From the NCBI GenBank assembly GCA_937889855.1, contig CALBYK010000372.1, forward strand, positions 1 to 8,791: a stretch of 8,791 nt of DNA. Reading direction: 5' to 3'. Below, one piece after another: positions 1 through 5,392 of this stretch. The translations under genes were made by a program, and so were the position numbers. Within the stretch, counting starts at the first letter, position 1. Every line of letters begins with the position of its first letter. Source of the stretch: an uncultured Prevotella sp. (GTDB lineage: Bacteria; Bacteroidota; Bacteroidia; Bacteroidales; Bacteroidaceae). A model generated the notes under the pieces. The model searched no databases and was not told where the DNA came from. It was given only the letters and a program-made list of their open reading frames with translations.

Positions 1-121
1 CCTTCTTCAGAAGCCATGACTTTCCACAACGACGAGTTCCGGTTATAATCTTCACTTCACCATTGTTTCTTCTATTAATGAGCTTTTACAGGTATATTTT
101 CCTGTCTATATATGTATTCAT
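1..121 (-). pseudogene. N-terminus of AAA_14/DUF4143-type P-loop ATPase, interrupted by an in-frame stop; cut by window edge
   Basis: Reading leftward from an ATG at 121-119, the frame gives MNTYIDRKIYL, then TAA at 88-86, then KLINRRNNGEVKIITG and TRRCGKSWLLKK up to the window edge. GTRRCGKS (bases 40-17) is a Walker A motif, and the context IITGxRRCGKS followed by hydrophobic residues is typical of the N-terminus of the AAA_14/DUF4143 ATPases that are abundant in Bacteroidota. The residues on both sides of the stop read as one continuous protein start (RKIYL-x-KLINRRNNG), so one base change in a codon such as CAA, GAA or AAA would explain the TAA. No in-frame ATG follows before the Walker A; the only usual alternative is a GTG at 55-53, which would remove the normal lead-in. 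The gene is therefore probably inactive, unless a start is used after the stop. Seen: frame, stop and P-loop. Family placement comes from motif recall only. Two palindromes sit just upstream. Confidence 0.7.
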
Positions 122-129
122 CACTATTC

Positions 130-169
130 AAATCGAAATTTACTGCAAATTTGCAATAAATTTCGATTT
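130..169. repeat. 40-bp near-perfect palindrome, copy 1 (AT-rich)
   Basis: Bases 130-169 form a palindrome centred between 149 and 150 with one mismatched pair (C143 against A156). The outer arms contain ATCGAAATTTA and its complement; the core is TGCAAATTTGCA. It shares the 19-mer CGAAATTTACTGCAAATTT with copy 2, exactly 52 bp away. It lies 8 bp upstream of the ATPase start at 121, so it could be an operator for that gene, a target of its product, or a small repeat element travelling with it. It has no following T-run, and the stem is AT-rich, so it does not look like a standard intrinsic terminator. Confidence 0.9.
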
Positions 170-182
170 AAACAACACTTCA

Positions 183-220
183 ATCCGAAATTTACTGCAA
201 ATTTACAGTAAATTTCGGAT
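183..220. repeat. 38-bp near-perfect palindrome, copy 2, overlapping the end of the upstream gene
   Basis: Bases 183-220 have perfect 15-bp arms (ATCCGAAATTTACTG and its complement) around CAAATTTA, with one mismatched pair (C198 against A205). The 19-mer at 186-204 is identical to 134-152 in copy 1, and the right-hand TAAATTTCG also recurs at the same 52-bp offset. On the minus strand the arm reads ATC CGA AAT TTA CTG TAA, so the palindrome provides the last five codons and the stop of the 203-1339 gene. Fifty-two bp is about five helical turns, so both copies would face the same side of the DNA. Confidence 0.9.
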
Positions 221-1339
221 GACCGCTGCCACATGATTCCGCTTCACACCGTCCTTTCCCCTCTTCAGGAAAAGCAACAGACGGATATTGTCGCCCACTT
301 TTAACTTCTTGCGCAGATCATTGTCCTTTACGTTTACAAGCGAGGCAAAGCCCTCTTCTGTAATTTTTCCTTCCGGAGTTTCTTTTATCGATGATGTTAT
401 GCGGTAGCGAAGATAGCCGTCAGTGGGGTTTACGTAGGTTGCAACGGCTTGGAAGGTGCCGAAGGCTGTCAATTCCTCATCATGAGGCATAACGTTGATT
501 ACAGCGGCGCTTTTAAACTTGTCTTCGGCAGGAATTATAGGCGCAAAAGAAACAAAGTCGCCCGTCTTAATCATCATCTGCGGTTTCTCAGCCACGAAAT
601 GCCTTGACAGGGCATCATAGATATGATAATGCCCGTGGCTCTCGTCTACTCCTTCTACATATCCTACCATCGTTGGGAAAACCTCCCCTACCCCTTTCTT
701 TGACAACACCACCTCAACAGCACGTTCGTTGCCCTGTTTTGATTTTCTCAGAGAAACATCATACAGTTTTCCCTGTATCTCCCACGGCTTACATGGAAAT
801 AGATGACTGTCAGTGGCAAGTTCCATGCCATCGGCAGCTACAAGTTTAACGAAATATCGCCTTTTGCCATTAACCATGCTCTCGAACACCTTAACAGCAA
901 ACATCGACTTTATTCCATCAGCCACATCCTTTGCCTCATCATGATGATGAAGCAGATACGACTGCAGGCGACGGTCCACCTTCTCCTTTAGCGAGAGATA
1001 AGATCTTCCGTCCTTACCCGTCTGCCGCTGCCGGTCTTCTGGTCTTAGGTTCTTTTCATATCCCCACATATCAAGAAACTGCGGAAAGCGGAAATCCGGA
1101 TACATCTCACTTATCTTCACAGCCATGCCGAGCATGCACGAATGTATCAGCGAGGGCTTTTCTACAGGTATTTTCATATATGCAGCCAATAGCGTACGTA
1201 CTTGTTCCGAGCCCATCTCCTTGTAATTTTTCTGAAGATAGCGGAATATGCACCAGGCCGTATCCATAGGGTGAGAAACTGCCGTTTCGAGGGCGGCGAG
1301 AAGTTCGTCAAAAGAATCAAAGGACTGACGGTCATTCAT
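203..1339 (-). CDS. Conserved-type hypothetical protein, 378 aa, helical N-terminus plus OB/cold-shock-like beta-rich C-terminus
   Basis: No function is recognised with confidence. The protein has no signal peptide or membrane segment and is probably cytoplasmic. Residues 1 to about 135 look helical and hold a distinctive block, PSLIHSCMLGMAVKISEMYP, followed by FRFPQFLDMWGYEKNLRPED; this resembles the N-terminal segment of DUF7017-like proteins known from nucleic-acid conflict contexts, but I cannot confirm it. Residues about 140-378 are beta-rich. Two stretches have a cold-shock/OB-like rhythm: one from about VGYVEGVDESHGHYHIYDAL to TGDFVSF and AAVINV, the other from FGTFQAVATY to KVGDNIRLLLFL and NHVAAVI. 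That suggests, by inference only, nucleic-acid binding. The ATG at 1337-1339 is the first start and lies about 36 bp from a consensus leftward -7 element. The C-terminus IRNLL is encoded by a palindromic repeat. The gene is divergent from the receptor operon and in line with the ATPase remnant, 81 bp downstream. Confidence 0.85.
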   Translation of the reverse strand: MNDRQSFDSFDELLAALETAVSHPMDTAWCIFRYLQKNYKEMGSEQVRTLLAAYMKIPVEKPSLIHSCMLGMAVKISEMYPDFRFPQFLDMWGYEKNLRPEDRQRQTGKDGRSYLSLKEKVDRRLQSYLLHHHDEAKDVADGIKSMFAVKVFESMVNGKRRYFVKLVAADGMELATDSHLFPCKPWEIQGKLYDVSLRKSKQGNERAVEVVLSKKGVGEVFPTMVGYVEGVDESHGHYHIYDALSRHFVAEKPQMMIKTGDFVSFAPIIPAEDKFKSAAVINVMPHDEELTAFGTFQAVATYVNPTDGYLRYRITSSIKETPEGKITEEGFASLVNVKDNDLRKKLKVGDNIRLLLFLKRGKDGVKRNHVAAVIRNLL

Positions 1340-1367
1340 AATATATAAGATTTAAGCGTTATTATAG

Positions 1368-1381
1368 ATATTTGCAAATAT
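1368..1381. promoter_or_regulatory. 14-bp perfect palindrome over the leftward -7 element (possible operator)
   Basis: ATATTTGCAAATAT is a perfect palindrome overlapping seven of the eight bases of the leftward -7 element. A protein bound here would block transcription of the 203-1339 gene. Its TTTGCAAA centre is similar to the TGCAAATTTGCA core of the palindromes at 130-220. AT-rich 14-mers of this kind can arise by chance, so an operator role is only a suggestion. Confidence 0.3.
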
Positions 1382-1405
1382 ACACATTTTCCTTACATCT
1401 ACAAA
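1375..1405 (-). promoter_or_regulatory. Bacteroidota-type promoter for the leftward hypothetical gene
   Basis: On the minus strand there is TTTG (1405-1402), a 19-nt spacer, then TATATTTG (1382-1375). This is an exact match to the Bacteroidota primary sigma factor consensus TTTG / TAnnTTTG with the usual spacing. Transcription would start around 1367-1370, leaving a leader of about 30 nt before the ATG at 1339. The leader is A/T-rich with no Shine-Dalgarno motif, as is usual in this phylum. Confidence 0.75.
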
Positions 1406-1468
1406 CAACAAGAAACAAAAACATGTTCACTGCAAATGAAAAAAGTTTTTAATATTCCATTAGCATAG

Positions 1469-1497
1469 CCGTAAAGCCGTTGTAACATGTTCGTAAC
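1469..1497 (+). promoter_or_regulatory. Three tandem GTAA units at 11-bp spacing; PhoB-box-like activator site (candidate)
   Basis: The heptamers CCGTAAA (1469-1475), TTGTAAC (1480-1486) and TCGTAAC (1491-1497) are each separated by 4 bp, so GTAA recurs at 1471, 1482 and 1493. The last two units form the 18-bp block TTGTAACATGTTCGTAAC, which ends 10 bp before the -7 element at 1508. In the known E. coli PhoB box, two 7-bp repeats are separated by 4 bp, overlap the -35 region and lie about 10 bp upstream of the -10; the geometry here is the same, and the promoter lacks a good -33 element. Binding by PhoB or any other OmpR-type regulator is inferred from geometry and from the phosphatase in the operon, not shown. 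Confidence 0.45.
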
Positions 1498-1507
1498 CCT
1501 ACGCCCC

Positions 1508-1515
1508 TACCTTTG
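1508..1515 (+). promoter_or_regulatory. -7 element of the receptor/phosphatase operon promoter
   Basis: TACCTTTG matches TAnnTTTG exactly. The nearest upstream TTG (1480-1482) is 25 nt away, longer than the usual spacer of about 19-21 nt, and nothing better is present at the right distance. This is what one expects of an activator-dependent promoter. Transcription would begin near 1520, giving a leader of roughly 35 nt before the ATG at 1555, which is A-rich without a Shine-Dalgarno motif. Confidence 0.6.
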
Positions 1516-1554
1516 CACCCGTAATCAAGATAACAACAGAAGTTTTAAGTTTTT

Positions 1555-4353
1555 ATGAAATCAAGAAAATTATTCGCATCGGCGTTTGTCATGGCCATGA
1601 CAGCCGTAGCAGCCAGTGCAGCAGAAGTAACGGAGAGTCCGGAAATGGGTAATATCCGCGGACGAATCACAGACACAGACAAGCAGGTGTTGCCTGGTGC
1701 CACGGTGATGATCGAGGACTTGCACACGGGAGTGACAAGTGATATCAACGGTTATTACTCCTTGCCCAATCTGAAGCCAGGCACATACAAGGTGAAAATC
1801 ACCTATGTGGGTTACTCACCAAAGACTTACACCATAAAGGTGGGCAAAAAGAGCGTGGAGCAGAACATCACGCTCGATGCGGGGAAAGAACTCAACGAGG
1901 TTGTTGTAACCGGTGCTTTCTATGGCCAGCGCAAAGCGATGCAGATGCAGAAGGAGAGTATGGGAGTAACGAACGTGGTTTCTGCCGACCAAGTGGGAAA
2001 ATTCCCGGATACCAACATCGGCGACGCCCTGAAGAGAATCAACGGCGTGAATGTGCAGTATGACCAGGGGGAGGCACGATTCGGACAGGTTCGCGGCACT
2101 TCTGCCGACCTCACTTCCGTTACGGTGAACGGCAACAGAATGCCGTCTGCCGAAGGCGACACACGAAACGTGCAGCTCGACCTAATCCCTTCTGACATGA
2201 TACAGACTATCGAACTGAACAAGGTGGTTACATCCGACATGGACGGTGATGCCATTGGCGGAGAGATAAACCTCGTAACGAAGAACACGCCAAGCCATAG
2301 GGTGCTCAACTTCAATGTGGGGTCAGGGTTCTCGTGGATAAGCCAGAAACCGGAGTGGGACCTCGGTGCAACATGGGGCCAAAGGTTTTTCAACGACAAG
2401 TTGGGAGTGATGGCTGCCGCCTCTTATCAGTATATGCCTGGAGGATCGGACAATACGGAATTTGAATACGAGGAGAATGACAAGAAAGAACTGGAACTGA
2501 AGGAGGCCCAGGTCAGACAATATTATGTAACCCGCGAACGACAGAGCTACTCGCTCGCTCTCGACTATATTTTCAACCCACAACACAAAATATCATTCAA
2601 AGGTATATACAACCGCCGCAGCGACTGGGAGAACCGCTATCGCATTTCATACAAGAAACTGAACAGCAAAGCCTCTAAGCAGTCGGTCGTGCTGCAAACC
2701 AAAGCCGGCTCCGACGACAACAAGGATGCCCGACTGGAACTGCAGCAGACAATGGACTTCACTCTCGACGGCGAACACTATTTCGGAAATCTGAAAGTGG
2801 ACTGGGCTGGCAGCTATTCGCGTGCCACTGAGGAAAGACCTAACGAACGCTACGCCGCATACTCTCTGAAGGGTATAGACCTTGGAAGCAACTTTGCAGA
2901 AGTGGGCGGAAAACAGCCTTATTACACGAAGCAGTTGCCTGCACTCGACGACAAGAACTGGAAGCTGAGCGAACTAAACAACGCCAACCAGGATATCGTG
3001 GAGAATGAATGGAAGGGAAGACTGAATTTCACACTGCCAATCACGACCGGACTATATGGAAACACACTGAAATTCGGAGCTAAACTAACCGCCAAAGACA
3101 AGAAACGCACGAAGTCGTATTTCGACTACGACCCCGAAGAAGTGCTCGGCAGCAACTGGCGCGACAACACATCGCTGCAGATCCGCAACGGATTCATGCC
3201 GGGAAGCCAATATCCCGAACACTCGCCGTTTATCACCAAGCAGACACTCGGCGACATAGACTTCTCTAAATACAAAGGAGAGGAAAACTATGAGGAAGAG
3301 GCTGGCAACTATAAGATTAATGAGCGTATCACAGCCGGCTATCTGCGCTTCGACCAAAAAATAGGTAAAAAGCTCTCGGCAACAGTTGGTCTGCGCCTTG
3401 AGCGCACCGACCTGAAGACGAGCGGATACAACGTGAACGTGCCTGAGGAAGGCGACGCCACAATGACTCCTACGGGCGAATATAAAAGCCACTATACAGA
3501 CTTGCTGCCAAGTTTGTTGCTGAAATACAAGTATACGAAGGACGGCAGCGTGAGAGCATCGGTAACAAAAACCATCTCACGTCCGAAGTACTCTGCCCTC
3601 ATCGCCAACAAGACATTCAACACTGCCGATCTCGAGGCTACCATCGGCGACCCGAACACCAAACCGGCCAAGGCAATAAACGTAGACCTCTCCGTTGACC
3701 ACTTCTTCAAAAACGTGGGACTGGTGAGTCTCGGCCTCTTCTACAAAGACATCAAAAACGTGAATGTTGAGTGGGCATCCAACAAATATCTCGGCAAAGA
3801 CCTCGGACTTGAGGGGAAATATGCCAACGAAGCCTTCGAGGTTACTCAAAACATCAATGCCTATGATGCAAGCGTGTTCGGAGTGGAAGCGGCCTACCAG
3901 CGCGATTTCGGCTTTATTTCCCCATCGCTTAAATGTATCGGTTTCTACGGCAACTACACTTATACCCACAGCAAAACGCGTAACTTCAACGAGCGTCTGG
4001 GCATAGAAAGCGGCGACGACGTGAAAGTAGCCGGTTCGCCGGAACACACGGCAAATGCCTCGCTCTTCTTCGAGAAATTCGGATTGAGCCTGCGCCTGTC
4101 ATACAACTTTGCCTCTTCGTTTATCGATCAGATGAGCACGAGCCGTGCCCTCGACCGCTATTACGACAGCGTGAACTATCTTGACCTCAACGCAAGCTAT
4201 ACATGGGGCAAGAAAACGAAGTTCACGGTATATGCCAACGCCAACAACCTGCTCAATCAGCCACTTCGCTACTATCAGGGTACGAAAGACCGCACGATGC
4301 AAGTGGAATACTACGGCGTGAAGGTAAATGCAGGAATTAAAGTGAATCTGTAA
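1555..4353 (+). CDS. TonB-dependent outer-membrane receptor 1, 932 aa
   Basis: This is an outer-membrane beta-barrel transporter powered by TonB-ExbBD. Residues 1-22 form a signal peptide (MKSRKLF, hydrophobic stretch, ASA, then AEV). Residues about 33-110 are a carboxypeptidase-regulatory-like (CarboxypepD_reg) domain, with PGATVMIEDLHTGVTSDING and KPGTYKVKITYVGY. The Ton-box-like ELNEVVVTG is at 112-120. The plug (about 138-243) contains FPDTNIGDALKRINGV, QVRGTSADLTSVTVNGNR and DMDGDAIGGEINLVTK, a pattern close to the TIGR01782 (Xanthomonas/Caulobacter-type) receptors rather than SusC. The rest is barrel, ending with NANNLLNQPLRYYQG and GVKVNAGIKVNL. The length is normal and the gene is intact. 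It is first in an operon with a secreted phosphatase and a second receptor, and no SusD follows. This suggests uptake of a phosphorylated substrate or its product; the ligand itself cannot be read from sequence. Confidence 0.93.
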   Translation: MKSRKLFASAFVMAMTAVAASAAEVTESPEMGNIRGRITDTDKQVLPGATVMIEDLHTGVTSDINGYYSLPNLKPGTYKVKITYVGYSPKTYTIKVGKKSVEQNITLDAGKELNEVVVTGAFYGQRKAMQMQKESMGVTNVVSADQVGKFPDTNIGDALKRINGVNVQYDQGEARFGQVRGTSADLTSVTVNGNRMPSAEGDTRNVQLDLIPSDMIQTIELNKVVTSDMDGDAIGGEINLVTKNTPSHRVLNFNVGSGFSWISQKPEWDLGATWGQRFFNDKLGVMAAASYQYMPGGSDNTEFEYEENDKKELELKEAQVRQYYVTRERQSYSLALDYIFNPQHKISFKGIYNRRSDWENRYRISYKKLNSKASKQSVVLQTKAGSDDNKDARLELQQTMDFTLDGEHYFGNLKVDWAGSYSRATEERPNERYAAYSLKGIDLGSNFAEVGGKQPYYTKQLPALDDKNWKLSELNNANQDIVENEWKGRLNFTLPITTGLYGNTLKFGAKLTAKDKKRTKSYFDYDPEEVLGSNWRDNTSLQIRNGFMPGSQYPEHSPFITKQTLGDIDFSKYKGEENYEEEAGNYKINERITAGYLRFDQKIGKKLSATVGLRLERTDLKTSGYNVNVPEEGDATMTPTGEYKSHYTDLLPSLLLKYKYTKDGSVRASVTKTISRPKYSALIANKTFNTADLEATIGDPNTKPAKAINVDLSVDHFFKNVGLVSLGLFYKDIKNVNVEWASNKYLGKDLGLEGKYANEAFEVTQNINAYDASVFGVEAAYQRDFGFISPSLKCIGFYGNYTYTHSKTRNFNERLGIESGDDVKVAGSPEHTANASLFFEKFGLSLRLSYNFASSFIDQMSTSRALDRYYDSVNYLDLNASYTWGKKTKFTVYANANNLLNQPLRYYQGTKDRTMQVEYYGVKVNAGIKVNL

Positions 4354-4441
4354 TACTGTAAATGTCGTTGCCCTTAGGCTTATGAAAGTCTTGTGGCAAC
4401 AACAACTAGAAAAGGAAACAATAATAAAACAAGGAAATAAA

Positions 4442-5392
4442 ATGAACAGACTATTCAAGAACATTGCCGTTGCAGCAATTGCCGTAACCGCTGCCATAAT
4501 GACAGCAAAAGCCCAGACTCCGGCAGAATGGGAGAAACTGAAAGGCGAGATAAACATGTATATGGCAAACGACATTGGTCGCAACGGATACTACGACCAG
4601 AAGCCCATCGCCGAACTGATGGGAACAATGGCAGAAACCATCGGACCGGAATGTGTAGTCGCAGCCGGAGACATCCACCACTTCAACGGCGTGGCTTCGG
4701 TAAGCGACCCGCTGTGGACAACCAACTACGAACTCATTTACTCCCATCCGGAGCTGATGCTCGACTGGTTTCCCGTCTGCGGCAACCACGAATACCGCGG
4801 CAACACACAGGCTGTGCTCGACTACTCAAAGGTGAGCCGCCGCTGGATGATACCTTCAAAATACTACACCAAGGTATTCTCACACAAAGGCACGACCTTG
4901 CGCATAGTATGGCTCGACACCACGCCGCTAATCGACAAATACCGCAACAATCCGGCTGTATATCCCGATGCCTGCAAGGAAGACATGCAGAAGCAGCTCT
5001 CATGGCTCGACGAAACGCTGCGTCAGGCAAAGGAAGACTGGATTATCGTAGTGGGCCATCATCCGATCTATGCCGAGACGAGCAAGAGCGAAGATGAGCG
5101 CACCGATATGCAGAAACGCGTAATGCCAATCCTGCACAAATACAAAAACGTGGCTATCTATGCCTGTGGACACATCCACAACTTCCAGCACATACGCATG
5201 AATGGCGACAACATCGACTACGTGGTGAACACATCAGCATCGCTCGCGCGCCCAGTGGAGAAAACCGAGGGCACCGTGTTCTGCTCGTCGGCCGACGGAT
5301 TCTCAATAATATCCGCCACAAAGAAGCAACTCCGTATGTACATGATTGACAAGGACGGAAACGCAATCCATACAATAGAGAAAAACAAATGA
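4442..5392 (+). CDS. Secreted metallophosphoesterase, tartrate-resistant/purple acid phosphatase-like, 316 aa
   Basis: A binuclear-metal phosphatase, probably periplasmic, releasing phosphate from an ester. I chose the ATG at 4442 because it gives a clean signal peptide (MNRLFKN, hydrophobic stretch, AKA-Q, cleavage after 24); an in-frame ATG at 4382 would put 20 mostly polar residues in front of it. Motifs in order: NDIG (D44), GDIHHFNGV (D77, H79, H80), GNHEY (N115, H116), YSKVSRRWMIPSKYY (128-142), LDTT (158-161), QLSWLDETL (185-193), GHHPIY (H206, H207) and GHIHNFQH (H244, H246). The order, the RRW...PSKYY block and GHxHNxQ fit the small TRAP/PAP type. The odd point is that the iron-binding Tyr of GDNFY is replaced by His80, so a Tyr-Fe(III) purple centre is not expected. 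The stop overlaps the next start (ATGA, 5389-5392), so translation is probably coupled to receptor 2. The 88 bp before the gene hold no clear promoter or terminator. Confidence 0.9.
   Translation: MNRLFKNIAVAAIAVTAAIMTAKAQTPAEWEKLKGEINMYMANDIGRNGYYDQKPIAELMGTMAETIGPECVVAAGDIHHFNGVASVSDPLWTTNYELIYSHPELMLDWFPVCGNHEYRGNTQAVLDYSKVSRRWMIPSKYYTKVFSHKGTTLRIVWLDTTPLIDKYRNNPAVYPDACKEDMQKQLSWLDETLRQAKEDWIIVVGHHPIYAETSKSEDERTDMQKRVMPILHKYKNVAIYACGHIHNFQHIRMNGDNIDYVVNTSASLARPVEKTEGTVFCSSADGFSIISATKKQLRMYMIDKDGNAIHTIEKNK

Noticed and set aside
130..220. CRISPR array
   Set aside because: Only two units, each a symmetric palindrome, with a spacing too short for spacers between long repeats and no cas genes.
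604..1269. Rightward open frames inside the leftward 378-aa gene
   Set aside because: They lie opposite a gene with coherent protein sequence and a good promoter, and their translations show no recognisable domains.
1555..4353. SusC-type glycan receptor of a polysaccharide utilisation locus
   Set aside because: The plug landmarks resemble the TIGR01782 type, no SusD follows, and no glycoside hydrolase is present in the window.
4367..4400. Possible terminator hairpin between receptor 1 and the phosphatase (GTTGCC with GGCAAC)
   Set aside because: Only a 6-bp stem with a 22-nt loop and no T-run; too weak to call.
4382..4441. Longer start of the phosphatase at ATG 4382
   Set aside because: It would add 20 mostly polar residues before an otherwise clean signal peptide; the start at 4442 is preceded by an A-rich leader and gives normal export.
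4099..4789. Leftward open frames across the receptor/phosphatase junction
   Set aside because: They are antisense to strongly recognisable genes and lack promoters or family features.
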